A stretch of 64,000 nucleotides of DNA, from assembly GCA_016647705.1 (NCBI GenBank), contig CM028328.1, forward strand, positions 43,841,429 to 43,905,428, in the 5' to 3' direction. This DNA is from Eucommia ulmoides. Its lineage: Eukaryota; Streptophyta; Magnoliopsida; Garryales; Eucommiaceae. The position numbers and the translations under genes are program-made. This document shows positions 11,244 through 23,410 of the stretch, in pieces. Numbering within the stretch: position 1 is the first letter of the stretch; every line of letters begins with the position of its first letter. The notes beneath the pieces were generated by a model. It saw nothing but the letters and a program-made list of their open reading frames with translations. It had not been told where the DNA came from and did no database searches.

Positions 11244-12136
11244 GCCATATTCTCTCGCGGGACAATTTTGTAAAATAAGGCTTGTAATAGTAGAACTACT
11301 TTTCCTTACGCAACTCTAACCTAGCACTCGTTCTCAATGTAATAGCGGGTCGTACCATATTGCCTGAGATTTTAGGACAATAATCGTATAATAAGTAAAT
11401 CAAACGAAAAACCAATAACACAAAGGAAATCAATACTAAGGTTCCAAATCTCAAGCCAACAATGAAATTGTAGAATAAAAAAATAGTTAATAAAGTGTAT
11501 ACATGAAACTTAAATGGTGAATGTCTTACCTGATTCGAGAGCTAAGCTTTAACCTGATTCTACAGCCACTTCCTTCCTTTATCGCTAGCTTGTCTCTCTT
11601 CCCTCTAATTTTACAATAAAATAGAAAATAAATAAATAAATAAATTAAAAAAGAACATTGAAATAATATATAAAATAATTATTATTTAGGCAATATATAA
11701 AATAATATATAAAAAAACAAAACAGGAACAAAAGTGGAACAAAACAGGGGAAAAAAAGAACAAAACAGGAATAAAATTATAAATCTAAGAAATAAATAAC
11801 CTAATATTTAGGTAATTAACAAAAAAAAAAAAAAAAAAAAAATCAACCTAATTTCTACTAGCTCAAATATAAACATAAACAAAAATTAAAATAGAAACAT
11901 AATTTAGAAATGAACACAACAGGAACTGAGAACACGAACAGAACAGAACCGAAACTGGTACAAGAACAGAAATAGAAACAGCAAAAGAAACAGGAACACA
12001 AACAAAAACAGAAACAGGAATGCAAATAAGAACATGTAACTTTCTCTACAAAATAATCCCAAAAAGTATATTTCTCTTAAATATAAACTCAATTATATAA
12101 CAAAACAAATCCAATTAGTGCAGTTTTACATAGTAC
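11244..12136. other. Helitron interior, A-rich low complexity
   Basis: A-rich and CAGAAACA-like simple sequence with a long A run at 11820-11842. It grades into the minisatellite that follows. No gene is visible. Confidence 0.5.
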
Positions 12137-12530
12137 AAAAAACAGAAACAGAAACAAAAACAAAAACAAAAACAAAAACAGGGAACAAAACATAAATCAA
12201 CTAAACAGAAATCCAAGTTAACAACAACATACAAATGTAGGATCAAGCTCTTGATAATATGTTCTCAACAACATGGCAAAGGACACACACAAAAAACAGA
12301 AACAGAAACAAAAAACAGGGAATAGAATACAAACCAACTAAACAGAAATCTGAGTTCAGAATAAAATACAAATGTAGGATCAAACTCTTGATAATATGTT
12401 CTCAACAACATGGAAAAGGACACACACAAAAAACAGAAACAGGGAACATAAACATAAACAAAAACAGGGAACATAACATAAATTAACTAAACAAAAATCT
12501 GAGTTCACAACAAACGACAAATAGTTTTGT
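12137..12530. repeat. 137-bp tandem repeat, about 2.7 copies
   Basis: The string GGACACACACAAAAAACAG recurs at 12281 and 12418, giving a 137-bp period. Each unit runs from an AAACAGAAACA-rich block through AACTAAACAGAAATC and ATGTAGGATCAA to TTGATAATATGTTCTC. A first copy starts near 12137 and a partial third ends near 12530. It is a minisatellite inside the Helitron. Confidence 0.85.
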
Positions 12531-13514
12531 ATTTAAAAAAACAAGCACATTTAGGATTAGAAACAAAAACAGAGAACAGAAACAGAAGCAGGATCAGAAA
12601 CAAAAAAAATAAAAACAGAAACAGGGAATTGAAACATAAACAGGAATGGTAAACAGGGACATTGATTTTTTTTTTTTTTTGAAGTTTTGAAATGTTGGGT
12701 TAAGATTTCAATTGGAATATAGAATACTCCCAAAGAGGTACCTTATGAATTATCTTTAATCAAGATCAGAAACAAAAATAGTGAACAGAAACAGAAGCAG
12801 GATCAGAAACAAAAAAATAGAAACAGAAATAGGGAACAGAAACATAAACAGGGACACAATAATCTTTGACATCTCATTTCGCATAGAAGATTGTCCTAGA
12901 ATGAGATTATTAGTACAAAAGAATTCAAATAGCTGCTCTTAAGGTTTATCGTCGTAAAACATATCTAGCTAGGTAGCAAAGCACTAGGGTTCAGTTAGTC
13001 CAGAAATACCTTGCTTATACCGAATTTCAAACGGTGATGGCGGCAGTTCGTGGCTCCCAATCACGGTTCCTGAAGATGGTGGTGGTAGTCGGGAAGTACC
13101 TGAACTCGAATTAAAAAATAGACCATTTGCAAATTTCATTAGTTTAACATGACAGGTCAATAACAGAACATAAACAGGAACGGGACAGGAATAGAGGCAG
13201 GAATAGGAACAGGACTAATGCAGCAATGCTTTGAGGTCTGACCCACATAAATCTATTTGATTTTTGTTAAATCTCATTACTCACCTTCCAAATAACACGA
13301 AAAATTTAATTTTGTAACAAATCAGGAAGAACTAAGACTGCATCAAATTGGTAAACCATTGACAAAGTTGCTGTAGAAAGGTTGTTTAAAGGATTTTATG
13401 TGATAGATATCATGACAAAAAATAGTTCTTGGTTTTCAAATTTGATCATATCATATATTATTCTCTCCATATTCTTCTTATGTTTGTAATATCACATTCT
13501 TAAATTGACAATAC
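12531..13514. other. Helitron interior, CAGAAACA-rich, no gene
   Basis: More CAGAAACA-like low-complexity sequence, a T run at 12666-12680, and a short GGTGATGGCGG-like stretch near 13035-13095 that could be a remnant of coding sequence but is too short to identify. Confidence 0.4.
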
Positions 13515-13835
13515 TACTATCATTAGATCAAACATGAAATTAGTAGCATTGTTCATCATTCAAGCATTTCATCAAACATGTGGTGCTCAATATGATTATA
13601 GAGCAATCAACATAAAATCAGAATACAAATTCGGGTATGAAATCAGTAATCTAATTATAGTCAAACATTAGATCACATTCTTAGATTGGGGTGAATTATT
13701 GTGGAATTCAATTAACGAACCTACTATCATTAGATCAAACATGAAATCAGTGGCATTATTCATCATCCAAGCATTTCATCAAACATGTGGTGCTCAATAA
13801 AATAAGAATACAAATTCGGGAAACATTAGATTATG
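13515..13835. repeat. Direct duplication, period 207 bp
   Basis: CATTAGATCAAACATGAAAT occurs at 13521 and 13728. The following text (CATCAAACATGTGGTGCTCA, then AGAATACAAATTCGGG) is repeated in the same order with few changes. It is a local tandem duplication in the Helitron 5' half. Confidence 0.85.
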
Positions 13836-14526
13836 GAAAAAGAATGGAAATTGAAATTCAAGAACATCAGAATAGAATCACAAACTCGCGCTATTTGTAA
13901 ACACTAAGAATAGTAGCAAACAAAACTCCAAAGCAAACATAAAATAGAAGCTGACCTTGGCAATATGAAATCAAAAAGTGACTTTTGCAGTTAATCCGAC
14001 AAAGCGAAGACCGATTTGTTGTGAAGGTCGTCTGATGCGAGGGTTTTATAGACGCGAGATGAAGGGATTCCATTTGGGCAAGAATGATTTTGAGGGATTA
14101 GGGCAGAGATTAGGGATGACTGATTTTCATGGATTATGGAATAGAACATGGAGATTAGGGAATAGAAGATAAAGGCGATGACAAAGAGGAACAATCCAAG
14201 AACGATGATCGGGAGAGATGAGAGAGATGACGACTACGATGATGAGGGAGGTGACGATGGAGAAGATGAGAGAGGTACTGATCTGCGAGATTGGGCAGTA
14301 GAATAGAGAGAGAAAGTGTGACAAATCAGGCGCAGATGGGGTGGAGATGAAGCCGATAGAGATGGTAAGCGATGATCACTCGGGCAATGGAGACAGATTG
14401 AGAGAGTAGCTTCATTTTCGGTGGGTGACGGAGAAAGAACAAAGCGGAGAAAGAAATCCCAAACCCTAAAATGTGTGGAGTGTGTAAAATAAAAGCCAAC
14501 TAACGGTTAGAAAATGTCTAAGAGTT
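13836..14526 (-). other. Helitron 5' leader-like region
   Basis: On the minus strand this reads as pyrimidine-rich, TCTC-rich sequence resembling a plant 5' leader. Short frames here show no known protein. It may be the promoter and leader of the Helitron transcript, which is inference from position only. Confidence 0.35.
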
Positions 14527-14577
14527 TGTCTCTCATTTGACGGCCGTGAATATACCCGTCCTGATTTATTATATAGA
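14527..14577 (-). other. Helitron 5' terminus (TC start)
   Basis: The minus strand starts TCTATATAATAAATCAGG, followed by GACGGGTATATTCACGGCCG. The TC start, the A-T insertion site and a short GC-rich palindrome (ACGGCCGT) about 30 bases in are typical of plant Helitron left ends. It pairs with the CTAG end at 3613. Confidence 0.85.
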
Positions 14578-15352
14578 TTATTGTTAGACACCATGTACGT
14601 TTAGTAAAATTATCTTATCTTTTAATGTTGAGTAAAAAGAGTGAGATCGTAAATTTTTTTTTATTAATAATATCCTAAATGTTTCTAGTCATTCAGAATT
14701 GTTGAGCTTTTACTTAATGATTTGGTTAGACTACCTTATCGAGTATTTTCTTAATAGAGAAACCATTATCTTAGCTTTTGATGCTGAGTAAAAGGAGTTA
14801 GATCTAATAACACGATAATTATGATATAAACAATTATTTAAATGAAATTTTTATTAACTGAATATAGTTATGACATATTGGTAGACGTTAACCCTAGTAA
14901 GTGGGAATGCCATAAAGAAATAATTTATTTTCGGGGGCAAAAATCAAATTGTTTAATTAATTAATTAATTGAACTCTTGATAGTCATTTAGAAAGAATGT
15001 GTAGGAATCTTGAATAGCTTAAAAAGTTCATGGTCAAAGTGGAAACATGAGAAACAAGTAACTAGGGGACAAAATCCAACTCTATTGAAAGAGCCCAAGG
15101 ATGGCCCTACAGTCATACTGTGATCACCCGTTTGTCTCAGCCACTCTCTTATATACATTATTCAATATGTTATCTGTCATATTAAACCTATTCAAATCTA
15201 CCTTAATCTTCTTTGATCTAGTATTTATATACTTACACGATAGAAGAAAAATTGTTCTTTGTGTGTATACGGTTAGAGGTAAGACAACTTTGCTGTTTTT
15301 TAGTGATTCAGGAAGAAGAGAAATCACGACTCACCGAACTATTAGCTAAGTT
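14578..15352. other. Intergenic sequence, nothing recognised
   Basis: This lies between the Helitron 5' end and an LTR fragment. It holds degenerate internal similarities (TTATCTTATCTTTTAATG and TTATCTTAGCTTTTGATG) but no gene or terminal repeat. Confidence 0.5.
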
Positions 15353-16103
15353 TGTTGGACTAAAGATTTACCCAAAAGGGAGGTAAATTGGGCAGTTATA
15401 AAAATTTAGGCAATAAATTCAAACACAAATTATTAATGTTTCTAAATTGATTATTATCTTGTTAAGTAGCGAAAATATGTTTAATCAAGCACATACTCAA
15501 ACAAACAGAAATGTAAACAATGCAGCGCACATTCAATCCCCCGAGCTCCACAGAGATTCGCAATTTACTAAACCCTAATTCTTTTCCTAGGTAAAAACCA
15601 AACCCTTACAACTCTGATTCTATTACAGGCAGAATTAACACCTAATCTTTTTAAAGGCTAAAGACTAACTTAATCTTTTTCATAGGCCAAAGATAAACGT
15701 TAATCCTTTTTTGGGCTAAAGATTAAACCCCAATCATTTTCATAGGCTATAGATTAAAACCTAGCTACCCTGATTAGATACTAATCCCAAACGTGTCGAA
15801 CTCGCTCAAACTCGCAAATACAAAAGATTTACTAGTTTATTCTCACAAGGAGGTTCTACCATCTCAAAACAGTTTTACACAATTAATGTCTCGAAAATTC
15901 TACGTGATAGATTCAACGTGAGGCCAACAAATCTGATTTAAATAATTTCACACACAAATAGCACATAATCTGATTTTTAAAATAAAATCCATTTTAAAAT
16001 ATTTTCACAAGATTAAATTTGACAATGATTATTCTCTAATAACTTATCCAAGCAATTAATCAAAATAATATAAGAAAGTAAAACCAATAGCTTGGAAAGA
16101 TCT
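15353..16103 (-). mobile_element. SIRE/Maximus-like LTR fragment, minus strand
   Basis: The left edge TGTTGGACTAAAGATTTACC is the reverse complement of the LTR end ...GGGCCAACA seen at 26198, 35985 and 45061. The following sequence (CCCCCGAGCTCCACAGAGAT, then repeated AGGCTAAAGA-like units) matches the reverse complement of the plus-strand LTRs at 30011 and 43022. It stops at 16103, where the Ogre-type LTR begins, so the insertion appears to have cut it. No primer-binding site lies next to the left edge, so this is a solo LTR or 3' LTR remnant. Confidence 0.8.
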
Positions 16104-17451
16104 TGTAGACACTGCATTTTGTCTCGCCTATTTATTATTGAATCGTAAGTACAGGTTTAGATAAAAGTTAAACTGAGGTTTAAAGGGAACGAATTTATGC
16201 CTGGGATTACATTAGATACTAACAAAAAAAAAAAAAAGAAAAAGAAAAAAAGTTACCAGAAAATATAAAATTTTCAATTTAACTGAATTCGGTATAAGTA
16301 AACGTTTCGGGTTAACCTTGAAATTCTTGAATTTAAGGGAGACTAAAATGACATTATTAAAGGTTGATTTTTCTAGAAATCACTTTTAATATGAATAAAA
16401 ATTAGTTACTACCCTTTAACTTAAGAAAATTTCACCAATTACCTTTGTTTCCAGTTTTGACTCCTGAAACTTTTACTATCACCGATTTCGTTTTTTTACA
16501 CCAAAAATACTTCTTTAAATTTTTGTTTAAAGTATTAATCCCCAATAAATCAATCCAAAATCATTGATCAAGTCAAAGAAACTACCAGGACAAATCTAGT
16601 TACCCAAAGTAACTAATGCTAAAGACATGATTCAAAACCAACCAAACCGATTGTCATCATGACAAGTATTTAAGGCCCATCACATCAAGAACACATCATA
16701 TATTAAATGACTCATTAATGATAATTAAATAATTGAATCGTTTCAAGATATTTCTAGCAAAATATCTAGGATGGAAACCTAGTTACTTGAAAAAAAAAAA
16801 AAAAAACTAACGTTACAAAACTAATCGAATCGGTTTCCCATCATATCATACAATAAAATGATTTATCAAATCAAGGTCACTTCAAGAATTTAATGCTTGA
16901 AACAACATTTTAAGACTATATTCAAAGAATGAAGATATTTTGATCAAAATATTTTAAGGAAATTTAGTTACTTCAATGTAACTAAACGGTTATAAGACAA
17001 GATCAATTCCCATCCCATCAAAGGAATTAGATACCCATAAAATCAAATATTAAACCAAGAATTCAATACAAACGTTACATGTAGAAACTACATTAATTGA
17101 ACATCAAAGGGAATTTAATGTATGTAATTGGATTACTTTGAGTAACTAGTACTTAGCAAGCAAAGCGAACCGAAAAACATCACATCAATCATTAAATGAC
17201 CAATATACTAACCAATGATAGCTAATAATGACCAATGATGAGTAATTATTTGCAATCATGAGCAATCATTACCTAGATATTTTGAAGATTGTATAATCAT
17301 TACTAAATCATATAGAATCTTAGTAAATCTTCAATATTTGGCTCTAACCATGAAAGTGAGAGACATCAAAAGGTTGAACCTATACCAAACAGACCCTAAG
17401 AAAAAGGCTGGGTAAGCCTACACATTAGGGAATGCACAGGCTCCTCGAGCC

Positions 17452-17458
17452 TATAAAT
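17452..17458 (+). promoter_or_regulatory. TATA box of the Ogre-type LTR
   Basis: TATAAAT follows GAGCC and precedes a pyrimidine-rich leader (CTTTCTCTCTCTAGTC). The same arrangement occurs in the related solo LTR at 34565. This fits the U3/R boundary of an LTR promoter. Confidence 0.65.
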
Positions 17459-18374
17459 AGGTAGTCTGTTTTTTCATTCCAAAGGGATTGAACCAAGACT
17501 TTCTCTCTCTAGTCTCGAAATTCTCTCTCAGTCTAGGGAATTTTCAAGCTTTGTACTTCAAAACCACTCTCAAGTATTGTCAAAATGGTTTCCAAAAGGT
17601 GTTATTGAGATTCTTAAAACAAGATCTTAAGAAGTTGTCGAGAAATGATCAAGAACAACCAAGAAGATCGAAGAAGGAAAAGAAAGAAAAAGCATAGTGA
17701 AAGACCACTGCCCTATGTTTGGTATGTCTTATTAAACTGCTCTTTGATTTTGTTTAAATATTGTTATATTACTTGTATATAGCATATTTGGTTAGTTCTT
17801 AGATTCATAGATCATGTACATAGTGTAGATATAAAAAATTTGTCATGAACATCAAGTTCATATCAAAAACATCAAGTTCATATCAAGAACCAAGATCGCC
17901 ATGAGTTGTGCATGGAATTTTTTATTCTCTCAAGAACACATGAACCTCTGACAAGGGACTATTAACTACTGACTACTAATAACTAACTTTTACTTTTCTA
18001 CAATAGTCTAGATCACTGCCTGACACTAAATCACGGGCTTGTGAACTGGCACCTTATATATATACATATATACTACTCCGTCGAGACTTTTATGGCTAAA
18101 ATTCGAAATAAATGAAGGACGTGTATTCCTTCGGGGATAAGTGTGCACCTTCTTCTGGTACATTTTCTTTATCGTAGTTACGAGTAGGACTGACACATAT
18201 ACGATATATTTTCTTCTTGAACTAATATCCTAAACCTAAACACTAAACTTGCCAAAGCAAGTGAGTTCGGTTGGAGTGTTCTTAACAAAATAAAAAGTAT
18301 ATATCCATTTATCATCGGTGCGATTTATGTCCTTATCTCATAAAAAATAAAAGAAATAAAATAAAACAAAATAA

Positions 18375-18655
18375 ATTCATCTCAAAATGAACTACATATT
18401 GACCTAAATCTCAGCTATTTGAGATATGTAGGCAACCTGCAAACAAGTTCAGTCACTTTTTTAAAGAAAGAACATCTTGAAAAGATGAACTACATATTCA
18501 CCTGAATCTCAGCTATCTGAGATACGTAGGCAACCTACACATGAGTTCAGTCATTTGTTTAAACAAATCCATTTGAAAAAAGATGAACTATGTTTCAACC
18601 TGATTCCCTATGAAAACTAGGATATGTAGGCAACCTTTAAAGGTTTGGTCGTCAT
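18375..18655. repeat. 97-99 bp LTR subrepeats, three copies
   Basis: Three units each contain GATGAACTA (or AATGAACTA), ...CTGA or CTAAATCTC, and end GATACGTAGGCAACCT or a close variant (ATG positions 18387, 18486, 18583). The solo LTR at 33266 has two such units near 35132 and 35233. Subrepeats with GATACGTAGGCA are a hallmark of Ogre-type LTRs. Confidence 0.8.
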
Positions 18656-18658
18656 TAA

Positions 18659-18659
18659 A

Positions 18660-18704
<45 letters not shown>
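18659..18704. repeat. (ATA)n microsatellite
   Basis: A trinucleotide run inside the Ogre-type LTR, after the last subrepeat; it is absent from the related solo LTR. Confidence 0.85.
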
Positions 18705-18705
<1 letters not shown>

Positions 18706-18811
18706 TAATTTCATTTAATCTATTTTATATATTGCCGCTGCTAGATAGTAATGCTTTCTTGTTTTCTGCTATGAAAATATCTAAAAAGATAAAAACATAA
18801 AAAATGAGAAT

Positions 18812-20920
18812 TGTTGGCCCAGTAGAATACCCAAGAGGGGGTGAATTGGGTAATTAAAAATAATCAGAATAAAAATCAATAAATTAAATAATTAATTTTA
18901 TACCTAAATTAATTATTATCTTTATAATACAGTGAAATTAATCAATCAACTAGGTGCACACACAAATAACAAAAATATTCAAATTAAGAAAACAACACAC
19001 TAGAGATTTATACTGGTTCATCAAGCTACTCTTGGGTAATCCAGTCCCTCGAGCTCCACGGAGGTCGCACCCACTAAAACCAATATTCATTTTAAGGTAG
19101 GAACCAAACCCGCACACTGATTCTTTTACAAACTCAGAATCACCTTCACAATTTCTTTTTCAAAGGCTAAGGAATAATCTCTAATTTTTACAGGCTAAAA
19201 AATAACCTAATTCTTTTTAACACTTAGGCTCAAGAATCAAAACCTCACCAAAACAATCCAAATATCCTTTTACCCGGTAAGGATTGAACCATTACAAAAT
19301 CACTCACAAACACGTAATTCTTATCAAGGAAGAATCACTACCTCAATCTCTTTATAGGAAGAGACTGAAACTCAACTACCCTTAATTAAATATCCCCAAT
19401 AATATTTAACCCGTCACAACTCACCAATATAAAAATTGATAAGTAAATCTCACTCAGAGCTTCTACCACCCCATATATATATAAACTCAATTAATATCTC
19501 AACTAGTGATAGAATTATGTGAGAGGCAAAAATCTGATTTTAACAATATATGGGTACCAAATTAGAGCACGTAATCAGATTCAAGAAATTGTTTGAAATA
19601 ATATTTTTTTTTAAAAATCAAAAACAATTTCTAAGATCAATTTCCAAAATACAATAATAAACAAGTAATAATCAATATGGAAAGATCTCACCCGTAATCC
19701 ACAGAATTAATGATGAAAACAATGTAGCTTTAATTCCGGTATTAGCACAAATCAATCGTAGTTGATTATCAGCATCACTCTTAGAACAGCTCACAATATC
19801 GTTGAATGATAACTCTTATAAACGCTCTCTCAAAAAGATATAGATTGATTTTCTCTTAGAATGATTAGAATGATTAGCTCTCTTAGAAAATTCGCTGGTC
19901 TCTATAAGGGCACATTTAATCAGCTTCCTGACGGCTAGTTTACAAGTGTCATGATAATAAAATACTCTTATAGACTCTTCATAACATAAGGACTTCATTT
20001 AGGTTCAATTTCACTTACTAACAACTTTCAAAATTCTAAATTAAATCCTCAAAGTATTTCTCAATCAAAACAAATAAGTATAGAATCCATTTTAAGTATC
20101 AAATTGAGAAACTTTAATAATTAATGAACCATATTGAAAGGATATAATCTGTATATGAACCATATCTCAAATGTTAAGAATATCCCCGAAATGTCTCTCA
20201 AATCTTAACCAAAAATGGCAACTTCTGGATTTAAAATCGGATCAACCAATATCCAGAAACTGCACGTTCAATTGACTGAAGGATACTGGAAGTAGCCTAT
20301 GCACTTTATCGGTCGACTCCTCAGTCGACTCGCAGATTCAGAGAGTTTGTCAAGCTTCCATTGGTCGACCACTCTATCAACTCACAGATTCAGAGAGTTT
20401 GTCAAGCTTCTATCGGTAGACCTCTCAGTCGACTCGCAGATTTAGAGAGTTCATCTTCTTTCTCCGGTCGACTCCTGAATCGACTGCCCCCTCCTGAATC
20501 TCTTCTTTGATATCTTTTTTAACTTACTTTCTTTTACAATTTTTCCTCTTTATCGATATTTATATTCAAATGAACTCCACTAATACTCTTATATTCTATT
20601 TTAGTCAAAAAATATTTCTTTTTGATTCACACAGGAGCAAATAAATATACTCAACCAAAACACACATAAAAGATAAAATTAATTTTGTGCCGTGTGTGTG
20701 TGTTCCTAAATGGGATATTAAGAGTTTATATTTACCTGGGTTGTTTTCCCTAATGTATTCAAACTCTTAATACTTCTTCATCATCTTAATATCTTCATTT
20801 AGCATCCATTCACTTTGACATCTTCATTATTAGAACTTTAAATCATTGAAACACTTGATCAAACATTAGTTCCACCAAAACATCAATACTTAATTGTTTA
20901 TCAAAATCTTAGGATCAACA
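18812..20920 (-). mobile_element. SIRE-like solo LTR nested in the Ogre LTR
   Basis: The plus strand starts TGTTGGCCCAGTAGAATACC and ends ATCAACA. Reversed, this is the LTR start TGTTGATCCTAAGATTTTGA, matching the LTR start at 43022, and the LTR end GGGCCAACA. The host LTR resumes on the right in register with the related Ogre LTR (ATTATTGTGTTAAAC against ATTATTGTGTAAAAC). Flanking five bases are AGAAT and TGAAT, a target duplication with one mismatch. There is no internal region, so it is a solo LTR of 2,109 bp. Confidence 0.88.
20311..20490. repeat. 52-bp GGTCGAC subrepeats in the SIRE-like LTR
   Basis: GGTCGAC-type starts occur at 20311, 20363, 20415 (GGTAGACC) and 20466. Each is followed by CTCAGTCGACTCGCAGATT or a variant and GAGAGTTTGTCAAGC. 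Related GGTCAACCGACC-type blocks occur in the other SIRE-like LTRs near 30410-30700 and 43420-43700, and in the interior near 27720-27800. Confidence 0.8.
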
Positions 20921-21372
20921 TGAATTATTGTGTTAAACAAAACCAAAGGAAATTACTTAGATTTGTTTAAACGTAAAGATCTATTTAGACTTAATATCGT
21001 TCATCTTTGCACAGGTGTAGTGGGGTACTAACACCTTCCCCGAGCATAATTGACCCCCAAACTTTAATAACTCTCTAGTAAAAGATCAATTATTTTTGAG
21101 TCAAAACTTAGGCCATTTTGAAGCAAAAAATGATTTATAAACATTCCGGTGACCTAACATATCATTTAACTCAACCCTAGGTGGCGAATCCATTATTCAC
21201 ATAAATCCTGGCCTAGGGAACATTTCAAAATTGGTGCCTAGAAAATCCCCTGAAGCTAATTTTCTAAAACTGAACGAATTTTTTAGGACTTTTAAGAGGG
21301 AGGAACGAAACCTTGTTTTGACTTTCTTCCCATTCTCTACTTTCTCTACAACAAAAAATTCAGGGTGCGTCA

Positions 21373-21393
21373 ACTGGCAACTCAGCGGGGGAC
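21373..21393 (+). other. Primer-binding site of the Ogre-like element
   Basis: Directly after the LTR end TCA the sequence reads ACTGGCAACTCAGCGGGGGA. This resembles the TGGCGACTCxxCTGGGGA primer-binding site of Ogre elements, diverged at a few bases. It fixes the orientation and the LTR boundary. Confidence 0.7.
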
Positions 21394-22959
21394 TTTTGAG
21401 GGTCGAGCCTTGTCGGAGTCTAAATTTATGTTCACAATTAAATAAACACAAATAAATAGGTCTTCGATTTTTTAAACATAAATAATTCCTTAAAAAAAGT
21501 TCTCTTAATATGTTTGTTTATATATTTGCAAGCATTTATTTACTGTCTTTACATTACTACATTTAATTTACTATCTTTAAATATTTGCATTTAACTGTCT
21601 TTAAATGTATGCATTTAATTTCTATAAATTCTCTCCAACACAAGAGCAATACTTCGTATTGCATATCATGAGAAAAAAAATCCAAAACGATGCAAACCTC
21701 ATTACTTTGTATTGCATATCATTGGAAAAAAACCCAAAAAGCCAAAAACATCTTAGGGATAGAGAGGACAGCAGTTGAGGTTGAAGTCATGCGATTTCAT
21801 CATGCCGACTTAAGCTCTGAAACCCTTTAGGACTAGAAAGAGGAATCTATAGAAGCAAGGCTAGGCAGTTTATCTCTTGGGATTCGGCTTCAAAACTCGC
21901 CTTGCTCGAATCACCAATGAATGATGGATGTTCCCTCGGGAAGGACGCCAGAGATTTGAAGATCTGGGAACCAAACTTTCTAGGATGCATTAGTAGAAAG
22001 CCATGAACCACATATAGTAAGCCTAGGATAGAATAATACCCAAAACTTTGTTCTACTTAGGACACTATCTTGGAGAGAAATTTTATTTTTGTCTTGTGTA
22101 CAATTATTGATGCCAATGTTATGCTAGATAGGTAGAATAAAGATTCTAAGACAAATAGGGGCATAATAGACGATGCAAGAATTATCGTTCCATCCCACAG
22201 ATTTTTTAGCTTGCTCCACATCAAAAAACGTTTTCAAAAATTGGAATAGGGAGCAAGTTGTAGGAAAATAACGAGAATCTAAATTTTTACTTCATACAAT
22301 AAGCCCTTAATACAAATATTACATCATTAATGCCCCTTTCATCCGTGATAATGCACTTAAAACTTTCTTTAGTAAAATCTCAAATACATTCACCTTTAAA
22401 TAATACACGAAAAACCCACCTCAAATAAACATCTAAATATAGCCTTTGCTAAATAGCCATCCTAAATCTTGTACGCTAAAGACACTAAGATGGGATCAAC
22501 ATCACAATACCATGTGTAAGATGCAACAAACAGTTACTGCCCTGAAGAAAATGCTAAACGAAAAGAACCCGGCATAGCTTCTTAAGAAGATCAAACAAGA
22601 ACCCATATCCCCACCTAGGATAAATGAAAATGAATCCTTTGAACAGATAAAGTAAATGTCACCTTGTAATAACTTCAATAACCTCAGAGTATGAAGACAT
22701 GACCCTAAACCCTTTCATGGAGAATGGATCGTCGCGGCTAACTGTGAAAAAGCCTATCAGGTAACCTATTCAGAGCCTATGAAGGAAGTTGACAATCCTA
22801 TCATCAAATAGGAAGATGAGTAAGATGATGATGCTGACAATGAAAAAGACTTAGGAAATTATTAGACCGTTGATGTGTAACTAATAACTGAAGCACTAGC
22901 CTTTCAACAATTTGAAGATAAAGTCCTTAAACAAGTCCGATGAAAGATATCCAAAATGT
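21394..22959 (+). other. Ogre-like 5' internal region, decayed
   Basis: This lies between the primer-binding site and the readable gag end. It includes a short duplication (TTTGTATTGCATATCATTGG and a variant 55-60 bp before it) and stretches that look like former coding sequence full of stops. The domain order cannot be read. Confidence 0.4.
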
Positions 22960-23410
22960 GGGATCAAATCGATAGTCTGGGTCAAACCATTAAATAAATA
23001 GGATAGTTTATGCCTAGGATCCAGCCTAACAATGTAAGGAATTGGAGTCTATACCTAACCTTTACTGAAAAATGTGCATACCCTAAGCATCGAGTCTCTA
23101 CCCCTACACCTTACTCCTTTGCTACTCGTAAACCTACTCAAGCTTCTCGGGAACGAAGAAATTTCACCATACTTTCCATTCCACTCTCCCAAATATAACA
23201 TCACTGCCTTATTGACAACCTGTTGACACCTCTTCCTCACCACTAACCTAATCCACATTCTCCATAGTTTAACCCAAAAGCTTTTTGTGATTATCACTCT
23301 AGAGGAATAGGTCGTCACATTGATCAATGCTATTCCCTGCATGACCATGTCGAAGATCTCATCTAAGCTGGAGTGATTGATGTCAACAAAAGTGCGAATT
23401 AAGCCAAGAC
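22960..23410 (+). pseudogene. Ogre/Tat-like gag C-terminus with zinc motif, broken
   Basis: Gag is the capsid protein of the retrotransposon. One frame ends with SRERRNFTILSIPLSQI (about 23150-23198), the conserved start of the Tat-clade gag end. Shortly after, 23280-23370 reads AFCDYHSRGIGRHIDQC then YSLHDHVEDLI before a stop and AGVIDVN. C-D-Y-H...G-R-H-x4-C matches the CxxH-x4-GHx4C zinc-binding pattern of this clade, with Arg before the second His. Several in-frame stops lie between the two segments. No protease or polymerase follows. Confidence 0.75.

Larger units (their letters stand above)
3613..14577 (-). mobile_element. Complete Helitron with both termini, 10,965 bp
   Basis: Read on the minus strand the element begins TCTATATAATAAATC after an A (14578) and ends with a hairpin, a CATACG linker and CTAG before a T (3612). 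This is the A|TC...CTRR|T arrangement expected of Helitron rolling-circle transposons. Between the ends lies a RepHel gene in the same orientation (zinc finger, Rep, PIF1-type helicase), broken by stops and frameshifts. The 5' half (about 9232-14526) is non-coding, with minisatellites and gag-like fragments. It was built as an autonomous element but is no longer able to encode its own protein. Confidence 0.9.
16104..21372 (+). repeat. 5' LTR of the Tat/Ogre-like element
   Basis: It starts TGTAGACACTGCATTTTGTC and ends GGTGCGTCA. Without the nested 2.1-kb solo LTR it is about 3.15 kb, against 2,608 bp for the related solo LTR at 33266. The difference is largely a segment at roughly 17950-18380 that the other copy lacks. 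Other internal parts align closely, for example the GCCTAGAAAA...CCCCTGAA region just before the end. Confidence 0.8.

Noticed and set aside
12137-12530. CRISPR-like array from regularly spaced repeats
   Set aside because: The whole 137-bp unit is repeated with no unique spacers, and the window is plant nuclear DNA.
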